From Parabacteroides sp. PFB2-10 (GTDB taxonomy: Bacteria; Bacteroidota; Bacteroidia; Bacteroidales; Tannerellaceae): a stretch of 46,366 nt of DNA. Location: NCBI RefSeq assembly GCF_029893085.1, contig NZ_JARXWI010000022.1, forward strand, positions 1-46,366. The letters are read 5' to 3'. Positions 26,153 to 35,005 of this stretch are shown piece by piece (the stretch's first letter is position 1; the number at the start of each line of letters is the position of its first letter). Position numbers and translations under genes: made by a program. The notes beneath the pieces were generated by a model. The model did not search any database. It was given only the letters and a program-made list of their open reading frames with translations, and was not told the origin of the DNA.

Positions 26153-27481
26153 ATGAAAACGAAGTCTCTTTGTATAGTAGTTATTGCTTCTATTTTGTTC
26201 TTCTGCCCGTCTATCAAGGCGCAGGATTGGCCTCAGTTCCTCGGCCCCGACAGAGATAGCAAATCACCCCAGAAAGGGTTGTTAAGAAGTTGGCCGGAAG
26301 AAGGTCCGGAAGTATTATGGGCCGTAGAGGTAGGCGTAGGATATGGCGGTCCTGTTGTGAAAAACGGCAAAGCCTATCTGCTCGACCGGGATGAGGAAAC
26401 AGGAGATATTATGCGTTGCTTCAACCTGCAGACCGGAGAAGAGCTCTGGAGATACAGCTATGACGCTCCGGGAGACATTCCTTTTCCGGGTTCACGGAGT
26501 GTGCCGGTAGTCGACGATCGCCATGTGTACTCCTGTGGTCCTTACGGCGACCTCTATTGCTTCGACGTCAAAACCGGGAAGCCGGTGTGGCAGAAAAACG
26601 TATGGACTGATTTCGGTGGCAAAACGATTCCTTTATGGGCCATTTCGCAATGTCCGGTGCTTTACGGCGATCTGCTTATTGTGGCTTCACAAGCTCCCGA
26701 AGCGGGTGTTGTGGCCTACAACAAACAAACGGGGGATGTAGTATGGAAAACGCCTAATCTCGGCAATGAAAGCTATGTGAGTCCGAAAATTCTGAAGATC
26801 CATGGGGAAGATCAGGTCGTATGGCTCACTTCCTCTACCAATACGTTTCAGAACCGCGACGCGGAAGTGACCAAAGGTAATGTGGTCGGACTGGATCCGC
26901 ATACCGGCAAAACACTCTGGCAATACAGCAACTGGGATTGTCATATCTCCGTAGCCTGTCCGGTGGTTACTGCAGACAACAAACTACTGATTATCGGAGG
27001 ATACGAGCGTGGAGCAACCATGATACAGATAAACAAAAAGGCTAACGGCAGCTTCGACACCACCGAACTCTTTACGACACTGGAGTTCGGCGACCAGACA
27101 AAGCCACCCCTCTACCACGATGGACATTTCTACGCCATGTATCGTACAAATCAGAAACGCGACGGGCTTGTCTGTATGGATATGGAGGGAAATATCAAAT
27201 GGAAGACCGGACGTAATCCCAACTTCGACCGCGGTAGTATGATCCTGGCCGATGGGCTACTGTTGGCAACCGACGGACTGAAGACGCTCTATCTGATAGA
27301 ACCCAGCCCGGAAGCCTTTAAGATGATCTCAAAAGCTGACGTTCTGACCGAAGGCGGTGCCGGCGAGGGGATGGCACGCATGGGTGGTAGCACACAGAAT
27401 TGGGCGCCTATCGCGTTGGCCGACGGCAAACTATTGATCCGCGACCAGGCTAAAATGGTTTGCGTAAAAGTGGTACAATAA
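26153..27481 (+). CDS. Exported PQQ-like beta-propeller protein 6
   Basis: A 442-residue protein with a signal peptide (cleavage likely after PSIKA, before QDWPQF) and PQQ_2 blades (TGEELWRYSY, TGKPVWQKN, TGDVVWKT, TGKTLWQYS). Its N-terminal WPQFLGPDRD and GLLRSWPEEGPE-LW motifs are shared with the tandem propellers at 6786-9245, linking it to the same system despite about 17 kb between them. The DWPQFLGPDRD opening is common in secreted PQQ-repeat proteins of planctomycetes and Bacteroidetes. No catalytic residues are recognised. It lies 111 bases after the radical SAM gene. Confidence 0.85.
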   Translation: MKTKSLCIVVIASILFFCPSIKAQDWPQFLGPDRDSKSPQKGLLRSWPEEGPEVLWAVEVGVGYGGPVVKNGKAYLLDRDEETGDIMRCFNLQTGEELWRYSYDAPGDIPFPGSRSVPVVDDRHVYSCGPYGDLYCFDVKTGKPVWQKNVWTDFGGKTIPLWAISQCPVLYGDLLIVASQAPEAGVVAYNKQTGDVVWKTPNLGNESYVSPKILKIHGEDQVVWLTSSTNTFQNRDAEVTKGNVVGLDPHTGKTLWQYSNWDCHISVACPVVTADNKLLIIGGYERGATMIQINKKANGSFDTTELFTTLEFGDQTKPPLYHDGHFYAMYRTNQKRDGLVCMDMEGNIKWKTGRNPNFDRGSMILADGLLLATDGLKTLYLIEPSPEAFKMISKADVLTEGGAGEGMARMGGSTQNWAPIALADGKLLIRDQAKMVCVKVVQ

Positions 27482-27520
27482 TCTAATTAGGATGTTATCT
27501 TTGTAAAAACAAGATGTGTC

Positions 27521-28531
27521 ATGAAAATATTAGATAATTATAGTGCTTTCAAATTATGTCTGATCAGCTTTGTCAGTGCGGTGTTTATTGTCTATCCGGA
27601 CATTGCCTGCCTTCCCTGGGAGCTTAGTTTTCTTGATGAATCGAAACATGCTACCCATTGGACATTTTTCTTTATCCGCTATTTCTTCTTTGTCGGATTG
27701 ATATGGGGGTTGTTGATCTATAACCTGAATAAAATCAAAAATCTTTGTTTCCAGCAGCGGGCATGGAGGACGTTCGCCATTACGGCTGTAGCCTACGGCC
27801 TGTTTGTGGTTTTCATGTGTGTTTGGCACGGGAAGGCGTGTGGCTTTGGAAGTATACTGCTCTTCCAGTTCTTTGTGGTGTTTATTGTTTGCACCTTTGT
27901 GGGGCATGTCTTTATGTTGTATCATGTGCAGCGAAAGAAAGAACAGGAGATCGAACAACTGAAAATCGAGAACCTGCAAAGCCGGTGTGACGCGCTGGCC
28001 AATCAGATCAACCCGCACTTTTTCTTCAATTCATTGAATAGCCTGACAGCCTTGGTGCGCAAGAAAGAGGATGAAAACACCCTGGCTTTTGTAAACAAAC
28101 TATCCGATGTCTTCCGTTACATCCTGCAAAGCGATAAGAAAGGACTGGTGCCATTGGCCGATGAATTGGAATTCGCCCAATCCTTCCGCTATATGATGGA
28201 GGTTCGTTTTGCTAACAAACTTGTTTTCAACATCGATGTAAGCCCGGAAAAGCAGAATCTCAAGCTGCCGGTATTGTCTATTCTGCCCCTTATCGACAAT
28301 ATCGTCATACATAATACGATCGATAGCGAGCATAAGATGGAGGTCTCCATCTACCTCAACCAGGACGACGAGCTGGTGATTACCAACCCGATATACCCCA
28401 AACTTTCTCCCTCGGAGACCAATGGAACCGGATTGAAGAACCTGGAGAACCGCTTCGCCCTGCTTATGAACAAACAGATCCGCATCGAAGACGACGGAAA
28501 CACCTATACAGTCTACTTACCACTCAAATAA
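27521..28531 (+). CDS. LytS-type sensor histidine kinase
   Basis: A 336-residue protein with about four transmembrane helices in residues 10-140, a short coiled coil (QRKKEQEIEQLKIENLQ), then the His_kinase domain with NPHFFFNSLNSL, where the phosphorylated His is near residue 164. It ends with an ATP-binding part (TNGTGLKNLENRF). This is the YehU/LytS family, which lacks a large extracellular sensor and is paired with LytTR regulators. A TATCTTTG -7-like element lies at 27496-27503, 17 bases upstream, without a clear -33 TTG. It is followed after 6 bases by its response regulator and directly downstream of the last propeller gene, so it may regulate the locus. Confidence 0.9.
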   Translation: MKILDNYSAFKLCLISFVSAVFIVYPDIACLPWELSFLDESKHATHWTFFFIRYFFFVGLIWGLLIYNLNKIKNLCFQQRAWRTFAITAVAYGLFVVFMCVWHGKACGFGSILLFQFFVVFIVCTFVGHVFMLYHVQRKKEQEIEQLKIENLQSRCDALANQINPHFFFNSLNSLTALVRKKEDENTLAFVNKLSDVFRYILQSDKKGLVPLADELEFAQSFRYMMEVRFANKLVFNIDVSPEKQNLKLPVLSILPLIDNIVIHNTIDSEHKMEVSIYLNQDDELVITNPIYPKLSPSETNGTGLKNLENRFALLMNKQIRIEDDGNTYTVYLPLK

Positions 28532-28537
28532 CATCGT

Positions 28538-29293
28538 ATGAAAATCCTGATTGTAGAAGACGAAACCGTTGCATACGAGAATCTGATCAATATCATTGCC
28601 GAGATAGATCACAATATTGAGGTAGTGGGCAATACCGAAAGTATCAGCCAGACCGTTCACTGGCTACAGACCAACCCGGCACCCGACCTGATCCTGATGG
28701 ATATACACCTCTCCGACGGCTCAGCTTTTTCGATCTTCGACAGCATACAGGTAGAAACAGCGATCATATTCACCACGGCGTATGATGAATATGCCATCGA
28801 AGCATTCAAAGTAAACAGTGTGGACTATCTGCTTAAACCCATTAAAACAGATGAGTTGACCCGTGCCTTGCGTAAATTCAGTAAATGGACAAGAACCGAA
28901 GTGGTTGAATACCTTACACGAATGACGCAGGTCAATCCCTCGCCCCGCTACAAAGACCGCCTGTTGATTCAGGTGAGGGATAAACTGATCCCCATTGACC
29001 TCAAAGAGGTGGCCTGTTTCTATACATCCGATAAAAACACAAAGATCTATATGAAAGACGGTTCCTCCTACCCCTATACGAAGCCCCTCGAACAGATATC
29101 ACTCAATTTAGATCCGAACCAATTCTTCCGGGCCAACAAACAATTTCTTGTCGCCCGCCATAGCATCCAGAACATCACGATCTGGTTCGACAACCGCCTG
29201 CTTGTCAACCTTTGTATCGACACCCCGGAAAGAATATACATTAGTAAAAACAAAGCCTCCGAGTTTAAAGCATGGGTTGTAACCCAAGCGTAG
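28538..29293 (+). CDS. LytTR-type response regulator
   Basis: A 251-residue protein. Residues 1-120 are a receiver domain with acidic residues at EDE (about 8-10), the phosphoacceptor in LILMDIHLSDG (Asp about 54), TTAYDEYAIEAF and the conserved Lys in DYLLKP. Residues ~150-245 are a LytTR DNA-binding domain (RDKLIPIDLKEVACFYTSDKNT, FFRANKQFLVAR). LytTR proteins bind paired direct repeats with about 21-bp spacing. It is coupled to the kinase gene. A matching paired repeat lies upstream of the glycosidase gene (30929-30960), but no link is proven. Confidence 0.92.
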   Translation: MKILIVEDETVAYENLINIIAEIDHNIEVVGNTESISQTVHWLQTNPAPDLILMDIHLSDGSAFSIFDSIQVETAIIFTTAYDEYAIEAFKVNSVDYLLKPIKTDELTRALRKFSKWTRTEVVEYLTRMTQVNPSPRYKDRLLIQVRDKLIPIDLKEVACFYTSDKNTKIYMKDGSSYPYTKPLEQISLNLDPNQFFRANKQFLVARHSIQNITIWFDNRLLVNLCIDTPERIYISKNKASEFKAWVVTQA

Positions 29294-29320
29294 TTTTGAG
29301 GCGTTAAGAGAAAGAGGGGA

Positions 29321-30082
29321 TCAGGCAAATATATCCCACACCAATTTGATCATCAGAAGAGTTAACACCAGTATCAGTATCGGGCGAACGATCTTTTGCC
29401 CATTTTTAATCGCCAGACCGCTGCCGATATAATGACCGGCAATGGCACACAAGGCAGCGGGAATCCCCACAACAAACAGAATTTTGCCCTCTATGAGAAA
29501 CACCACTAAGGAGGCAAGGTTGGATGTCAGGTTCACCAGTTTGGCATTCCCCATGCTGGTCAATAGGTCAAAACCAAGGACTGAGGTATAAGCCAGAATA
29601 AGAAAAGTGCCTGTTCCCGGCCCGAAGAAGCCATCATAGCCCCCGATCACAAAGCCGATCACGGAAGACAGAAAGATGATCCGCCCTTTTGATAGCTGTT
29701 TCGGTGTGATCACCGCCAGGTTCTTTTTCTTAAACACAATGAAAGCAATCACCGGTACCCCGGCAATAAGTACGTACTGCAATATTTTCGCCTCCATATA
29801 AACCGCAATCTTCGCACCGATAGCCGAGCCGATCAGGGCAAAAATAACCGAAGGGATAGCACTGGTAAGGTTATAGCTCTTATTCTTCACAAAGCGCATG
29901 GTGCTGAAAAAAGTGCCGATGCAACTACTGAACTTGTTGGTTCCCAACGATAAATGAGGTGTCAGTCCCGCTACATTATACGAAGGCAGGGAGATAAGTC
30001 CGCCGCCGCCTGCAATGCTGTCGATAAAACCACTGATAAATATCAGCGGACAAAGAATAATCAGTTGTTCAATATAATCCAT
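29321..30082 (-). CDS. TSUP (TauE/SafE) family permease
   Basis: A 253-residue integral membrane protein with about eight transmembrane helices and the family features SIAGGGGLISLP near the N-terminus and GGYDGFFGPGTGTF in the middle. The family exports sulfite, sulfoacetate or related anions; the substrate here is unknown. The gene converges on the LytTR gene with a 27-base gap. On its own strand a TACATTTG -7 match (top strand 30124-30131) lies about 42 bases upstream, but no spaced TTG was found. Confidence 0.88.
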   Translation of the reverse strand: MDYIEQLIILCPLIFISGFIDSIAGGGGLISLPSYNVAGLTPHLSLGTNKFSSCIGTFFSTMRFVKNKSYNLTSAIPSVIFALIGSAIGAKIAVYMEAKILQYVLIAGVPVIAFIVFKKKNLAVITPKQLSKGRIIFLSSVIGFVIGGYDGFFGPGTGTFLILAYTSVLGFDLLTSMGNAKLVNLTSNLASLVVFLIEGKILFVVGIPAALCAIAGHYIGSGLAIKNGQKIVRPILILVLTLLMIKLVWDIFA

Positions 30083-30252
30083 CTGCGATTAGAATAGGTT
30101 GCCCCCGGCGTGAAGGGACGTTACAAATGTACTAAGTTCTATCAACACTACCTGCTCAAACACCCCGGTTTTTCAATAGCTTTTCGTCGACGACCATTTG
30201 ATTGGTTACATTTGTAAATTGTCATCACCCGATAAAAGCGAATAGAGTCTGG

Positions 30253-30504
30253 CTAAAGGCGATAGCCTGTGCCGTATGCCTGAGAGATCCATAAGCCAAA
30301 AAAGCGGTCGTACACCAGATAGAGGGATCCCTCTTTGGTGATCAGTTCTTTTTCAAGTAATTGTTTCACGGCTGACTGCACGGAACTGGCAGAGTTTAGT
30401 GCATGTTTTTTAATAAAGTCACCCGAAGTGATCTCCGCCGCTTTCCCTTCTTTGGCAATGGCAAAAAGAACCTCTTTCTGGCGTTCGGGCAGCATCGAAA
30501 GCAT
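30253..30504 (-). pseudogene. C-terminal fragment of an AAA-type ATP-binding protein
   Basis: The 83 residues from ATG 30504 form a winged-helix tail (LPERQKEVLFAIAKEGKAAEITSGDFIKKH..) typical of the C-terminus of Bacteroidetes/archaeal-type ATPases of about 370 residues. The frame continues upstream without stop to about 30600 (LLHAAVESYRTIYQGM), but the Walker motifs and ATPase core are absent. A strong -7 element TATATTTG on the minus strand (top strand 30593-30600) still stands just upstream, so an internal deletion appears to have joined the old promoter to the C-terminus. It is probably non-functional, though a small DNA-binding protein could still be made. Confidence 0.65.
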
Positions 30505-30550
30505 ACCTTGATAAATAGTTCGGTAGGATTCGACGGCGGCATGGAGCAGG

Positions 30551-30600
30551 TTTGTAATTATTGGTTTGAGATTATTGGGTTTGTAATTATTGCAAATATA
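30551..30600 (-). promoter_or_regulatory. Promoter/operator-like repeats for the ATPase remnant
   Basis: Direct repeats of TTTGTAATTATTG at 30551-30563 and 30580-30592, plus the degenerate copy TTTGAGATTATTGG at 30564, precede the minus-strand -7 element TATATTTG (CAAATATA on the top strand at 30593-30600). They may be operator repeats or slippage products. Confidence 0.45.
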
Positions 30601-30662
30601 ATAATTACAATCTAAATAACGGCCTATTTCGAAAACTTTCCATTTTTACGATTTGTAATTTC

Positions 30663-30772
30663 GACAGGACTTTTTTGGGAAAAAGGCGGGACTTTTTTGA
30701 CAAACTCCCGGGAGAAACATTTTTTAACGTATGGATTTGTTACAAAAAGGGCCTTTTTGCTTACAATCGCTA
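30663..30772. repeat. Dispersed CTCCCGGGAG intergenic repeat, copy C
   Basis: The same architecture as copy A, with GACAGGACTTTTTT, GGCGGGACTTTTTTG, the palindrome CTCCCGGGAG at 30705-30714, and GTTACAAAAAGGGCC / TTTTTGCTTACAA. Positions 30700-30732 are identical to 13355-13387. It lies in the 575-base gap between the ATPase remnant and the glycosidase gene. The rest of that gap holds the paired repeat at 30929-30960 and a CAGGCA/TGCCTG hairpin at 30999-31014. Confidence 0.75.
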
Positions 30773-30928
30773 TTTTGAGGTTTTCTCAAAAACGCCCTCT
30801 TTTCACATCATAAAAAAGATAATAGAACTGAAATTTGATTGTTTATTTCAGCCGTATAAGCCAGGGTCATGCCTCCCGTCTCAGGATAAGCACTTTTTAG
30901 GTTAAAAAAGAGACTACATTTTAACATG

Positions 30929-30960
30929 TGTAACATGAGCAATGATTTATGTAACATGAG
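30929..30960. promoter_or_regulatory. Paired TGTAACATGAG direct repeat (operator candidate)
   Basis: TGTAACATGAG occurs exactly at 30929-30939 and again at 30950-30960, 21 bases apart start to start, or two helical turns. This is the layout of LytTR and other tandem-binding regulators. It lies ~120 bases upstream of the glycosidase start. The binding protein is not identified. Confidence 0.5.
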
Positions 30961-31079
30961 GAAAGATCGGCCAAAGGGATATGTGGAAAGATGTAATTCA
31001 GGCAAAGATGCCTGTTATAGGATGCTACTGTTTCCGGAAGATTTATTTGTTCCTTTACAATGAAAAAATCTTATAAAAT

Positions 31080-34000
31080 ATGAAGGAACAAAACAGAGTA
31101 CTATTGACCGGACTCCTCTTGTTGTGGAGTATGATGATTCATGCCTGGCCCGGAATGCCCACCCCGCGCCTCCACGTAGAGGGGCGTTACCTGAAAGACC
31201 CACATGGCAACACCGTAAACCTGCATGGCTTTGCCCAGACCTATAGCCCTTACTTCAACGAGAGAGGACAATATTGGAACAACTACGATGTGGCCGGCTG
31301 CCTGCGCTATAATAAATCGATGATCGACGGCATTATGGCGGCCGATTGGAAGATGAGTTTTCTGCGCTTGCATATGGATCCCTACTGGAGCAGCGAACCG
31401 GGTTGCTCGGGACGATACGAAGGCGAAGAATGTTTCAGCGAAACACGCTTCCGCAAATACCTCGACGAGGTGTTCATTCCCATGGCCGAATATGCGATCT
31501 CGAAAGGATTGTATGTTATCATGCGCCCGCCGGGGGTTTGTCCTGAAGAGATGGGGAAAGGCGATGTGTACAATGAGTATCTGTTGAAGGTATGGGATAT
31601 TGTCTCTTCACACCCTAAGATAAAAAGTATGGAGGCGGTGATGTTTGAGTTGGCCAACGAACCGATACGCATCCGGTTGGCCGATGGAACCGTCGGCGCT
31701 AACTCACAGCCCCACTTTGATGTATTGAAAGAGATATTCCAACCGATCGTCGACCGCATTCGGGCAAATGGTTTCCACAATGTGCTCTGGATACCCGGAT
31801 CGGGCTATCAGTCGCAATACAAAGGTTATGCCGTGAACCCCATCGAAGGGGAGAACATCGGCTATGCCATACATATCTATCCGGGATGGTTCGGAAGCGC
31901 CAACGGCTATGCCGAGTTTAAAAAGGAATGGGATGCGAATGTGAAACCCGTGGCCGACTTCGCTCCCATCACCGTGACCGAAATGGACTGGGCCGATGAG
32001 AAATACGAGGCTTCGTGGGGAAAAGGACATACCGGCACAGCCGGAGGAGATGGCTTTGGCGCCAATTTCAAGAAGATCACCGACGACTCGGGCAATGTGA
32101 GTTGGCTGATCTTTACCGATGCCAACCGATTGGCACAATTCTCACCCACGCCGCCTGCCCAAGGTGTACCCTATACCTTTTTGAACGACCCCGAAGCCTG
32201 TCCCTGGCCTGCCTGGCATTGGTATCAGGAGTATGCAAAAACAGAATATCCGCGCCCGGCATTCAGCTATCAGTCGCATAGCGATAATGGCGACGGCACA
32301 TTCACCAATCCGGTGATCCATGCCGATTTCCCCGATCCCGACGTGATCCGTGTAGGCGATGTCTATTATATGGTGTCGACTACCATGCACATATTCCCCG
32401 GAGCCACCTTATTGAAATCCTACGATCTGGTGAACTGGAGTTATTGCAGCAACCCATTGGAACTGATCGAATCGAGCGACGCTTACAACCTATTGAACGG
32501 CAAAGATCGCTATTCACAAGGACAGTGGGCATCGAGTCTGAAATATCACAACGGGAAATTCTATATCCTCTTCAATACCCTGTCCGAAGGGGGCTATCTG
32601 CTTACGGCTACCGATCCAGAAGGGCCGTGGGATCTGCGCCATCTCACGAAAGGCTTTTATGATCCGGGCTTGCATTTCGACGACAATGGGAAGGTCTATG
32701 TGGTACATGGCATCAACACATTGACCATGACCGAACTGGATAAGAACTTCGAAGCCTTGAACGAGCAGGAGGTAGTTAGCCGTCCTAACACCGGACTGGA
32801 AGGAAGTCATCTGTATAAGATCGGCGACTACTATTACATCTATGCCACCTATGGCGGATGGCCTGCTTCGCAAACCGTATTCCGTTCGACCAATATCTTC
32901 GGTCCTTACGAAGAGAAAAAGCTGTTGGACGAAGAAAACATTCACCAGGGTGCGCTTGTGGAGACCCAAACCGGCGAGTGGTGGACCATGTTGTTCTACG
33001 ACAAAGGACCTTATGGCCGCCTGCCCAACCTGCAACCTGTTAGCTGGACAGACAACTGGCCGGTAATCGGGGTGAACGGAACGGCGGTAAAAACCTACCG
33101 GAAGCCCAACGTAGGAAAAGAATACCCCATCACAACGCTGCCAACCAACGACAACTTCCGCAACTACAAACTGGGCATGCAATGGGGATGGAACCACAAT
33201 CCCGATAACGCCAACTGGTCGTTGTTCGAAAACCCCGGCCATCTCCGATTGAAAACAGGTGCTGTTGTTTCCAACCTGCTCGAGGCACGCAACACACTGA
33301 CCCAGCGTGTCTTCGGCTATCATTCGTCGACAAAGAACTCCTACGGAACCATCAGTCTGGACATATCCCACATGAAAGAAGGCGACATCGCCGGATTAAC
33401 GGTATTTCAGGATCCGTATGCCTATATAGGCATTCAGATAGAGAACGGACAGAAGAAGTTAATCTGGAAGAAATGCGAAATAGAGCAGGCAGAAACCGTT
33501 GCCGATGTGACCCAAACAGAGGCCATCGATTGCGGATCGAAAATCTATCTGCGCGCCGTAGCCAACTACGGAACAGGCAAAGCCCGCTTCTATTACAGCA
33601 CCGACAACTCGACCTATCTCCCCTTTGGCGATGAATACACCATGCAATTCAAACTGTCTGTCTTTGTAGGAATCCGGTTTGGCATTTTCAATTTCGCCAC
33701 TGCTCAAACAGGCGGTTATGTGGATGTCGACTGGTTCAGTACCGAAGAGACGTTCGAAGAGTCGACCTATTACGACGATTCCTTCACAGGCTATACCGAA
33801 GACGAGATCACCATCGACAAGATTTATACCGACAGCTCTGTGATCGACCTGTTGATCGGCACCAGCCAGACACTCAAACTCTCGGCACGCTTTAAAGACG
33901 GGCATACGGAAAACATTACAACACAAGCCACTTATACCATCTCCGAAGGAAAGGTAGCCTCGATTGCCAACGGTCAACTGATTTCGATAAGCGAAGGAAC

Positions 34001-34652
34001 TACCACCGTTACCGCCAGCTTCAGCGACCGGTTGGGCAATACACAACGTACTACTTTCGAGGTGGCGGTACATACCTTCCCCTTTATCAGCGGCTTATTT
34101 AATCCGTCTATATTTGGCAACGGCACGTTCGACCAAGCTACCCGCACCTTAATCACCAGCCAATGGGGAGCGGGAGGCTGGCGTTATAGCAATGGCGTCG
34201 ACTTGTCGGCGTTCAAATACTTAGTGGTAGAACTCGATGCCGTGCAAGACTGCGGAACGGAACTTCGTCTTTTCGACGAAAACTCCTACTGGAGCTCCTG
34301 TGCCAGCTACCGGTTCGACGGGAATCTGCGCGTGGTGGTCGACCTCCATGCCATGCGTAAAGGCGAAAATGCCAACCAGGTGTGCGATCCATCCCATTTG
34401 TATTATATCTGCTTCTGGTCGCATGGCAATAGACCGATAGACTTTAAAAAAGCCTATGTAACCAATTCCGACAATTACGAAGACCCCACCGGAATAGAAA
34501 AAGATATTCTTCCACAGGAAGACCTGCCGGTAGACGTGTACACCATAACCGGTATAAAAGTACGCTCACAGGTTTTGAAGAGCAAGGCTACGGAAGGCCT
34601 TCCGGCAGGCATTTACATCGTTGGCAGAGAAAAAGTGATGGTCTTGCGATAA
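31080..34652 (+). CDS. Secreted GH5-GH43 bifunctional glycoside hydrolase with Ig-like and sorting domains
   Basis: A 1190-residue modular enzyme. After a signal peptide (MIHAWPG region), residues ~35-390 form a GH5 domain with acid/base ANEPIR near 191 and nucleophile TVTEMDW near 300. Residues ~405-690 are a GH43 five-bladed propeller (NPVIHADFPDPDVIRVGD, catalytic Asp near 415; GLEGSHLYKIGDYYY). Then come a GH43-type C-terminal beta-sandwich (~700-900), a BIG2 Ig-like domain (~925-1005), a carbohydrate-binding-like beta-sandwich and a C-terminal tail (VYTITGIKVRSQV ... GLPAGIYIV) like type IX secretion tails. GH43 suggests xylan or arabinoxylan side-chain activity; GH5 suggests cleavage of the backbone. 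Specificity cannot be fixed from sequence. The 575-base upstream gap contains possible operator repeats. Confidence 0.9.
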   Translation: MKEQNRVLLTGLLLLWSMMIHAWPGMPTPRLHVEGRYLKDPHGNTVNLHGFAQTYSPYFNERGQYWNNYDVAGCLRYNKSMIDGIMAADWKMSFLRLHMDPYWSSEPGCSGRYEGEECFSETRFRKYLDEVFIPMAEYAISKGLYVIMRPPGVCPEEMGKGDVYNEYLLKVWDIVSSHPKIKSMEAVMFELANEPIRIRLADGTVGANSQPHFDVLKEIFQPIVDRIRANGFHNVLWIPGSGYQSQYKGYAVNPIEGENIGYAIHIYPGWFGSANGYAEFKKEWDANVKPVADFAPITVTEMDWADEKYEASWGKGHTGTAGGDGFGANFKKITDDSGNVSWLIFTDANRLAQFSPTPPAQGVPYTFLNDPEACPWPAWHWYQEYAKTEYPRPAFSYQSHSDNGDGTFTNPVIHADFPDPDVIRVGDVYYMVSTTMHIFPGATLLKSYDLVNWSYCSNPLELIESSDAYNLLNGKDRYSQGQWASSLKYHNGKFYILFNTLSEGGYLLTATDPEGPWDLRHLTKGFYDPGLHFDDNGKVYVVHGINTLTMTELDKNFEALNEQEVVSRPNTGLEGSHLYKIGDYYYIYATYGGWPASQTVFRSTNIFGPYEEKKLLDEENIHQGALVETQTGEWWTMLFYDKGPYGRLPNLQPVSWTDNWPVIGVNGTAVKTYRKPNVGKEYPITTLPTNDNFRNYKLGMQWGWNHNPDNANWSLFENPGHLRLKTGAVVSNLLEARNTLTQRVFGYHSSTKNSYGTISLDISHMKEGDIAGLTVFQDPYAYIGIQIENGQKKLIWKKCEIEQAETVADVTQTEAIDCGSKIYLRAVANYGTGKARFYYSTDNSTYLPFGDEYTMQFKLSVFVGIRFGIFNFATAQTGGYVDVDWFSTEETFEESTYYDDSFTGYTEDEITIDKIYTDSSVIDLLIGTSQTLKLSARFKDGHTENITTQATYTISEGKVASIANGQLISISEGTTTVTASFSDRLGNTQRTTFEVAVHTFPFISGLFNPSIFGNGTFDQATRTLITSQWGAGGWRYSNGVDLSAFKYLVVELDAVQDCGTELRLFDENSYWSSCASYRFDGNLRVVVDLHAMRKGENANQVCDPSHLYYICFWSHGNRPIDFKKAYVTNSDNYEDPTGIEKDILPQEDLPVDVYTITGIKVRSQVLKSKATEGLPAGIYIVGREKVMVLR

Positions 34653-34698
34653 GACTACTTATTCATATTAATCAACCGAAGGGTACCTCCTTCAAAAT

Positions 34699-34740
34699 AG
34701 CGGCTGTCTTTGTGAAAGGCAGCCGCTTTGTTATTTGTTT
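34699..34740 (+). terminator. Intrinsic terminator after the glycosidase gene
   Basis: The stem AGCGGCTG (34699-34706) pairs with CAGCCGCT (34720-34727) around a short loop extended by TC/GG contacts, followed by TTGTTATTTGTTT. It lies ~46 bases after the stop. Confidence 0.8.
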
Positions 34741-34804
34741 CATTCGCTATTTTCATTACAAGAGCATGATGATCTGGTTATCAGAATGTTTTTCTCGGAA
34801 TGAT

Positions 34805-34834
34805 TTGGAATTTTGTATTTATTTCATAGATTTG
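34805..34834 (+). promoter_or_regulatory. Promoter of the MFS gene
   Basis: TTG at 34805-34807 and TAGATTTG at 34827-34834 are separated by 19 bases, a perfect Bacteroidetes promoter. It starts an RNA with a ~190-base leader before the MFS start at 35033. Confidence 0.65.
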
Positions 34835-34929
34835 TGGCATCAAATTATTTTATGAATTATATCCATAAACCAATGGCAGGCATTTATCGCACAAGATAAG
34901 ACCGTGTCCGGACAACCTTCCTCTCCGGC

Positions 34930-35005
34930 CTGATGCGTGTACCGTTACTACACGTGTCCCTTTCTGTTAGTATTTATTCGTATTGTTTCATGATGAAATA
35001 CGCAT
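34930..35005 (+). promoter_or_regulatory. Structured leader of the MFS gene, possible attenuator
   Basis: Competing inverted repeats are CGTGTA / TACACG (within 34935-34960) and GATGCGTGT (about 34932) against ATACGCATC (about 34998). A short frame from ATG 34933 (MRVPLLHVSLSVSIYSYC..) overlaps the stems and could act as a leader peptide. Such layouts attenuate efflux genes in other bacteria; no function is shown here. The rest of the 380-base gap holds only the terminator and promoter above. Confidence 0.4.

Noticed and set aside
32514-33371. 285-residue minus-strand open frame
   Set aside because: Antisense to the GH43 domain with no recognisable motif or signal.
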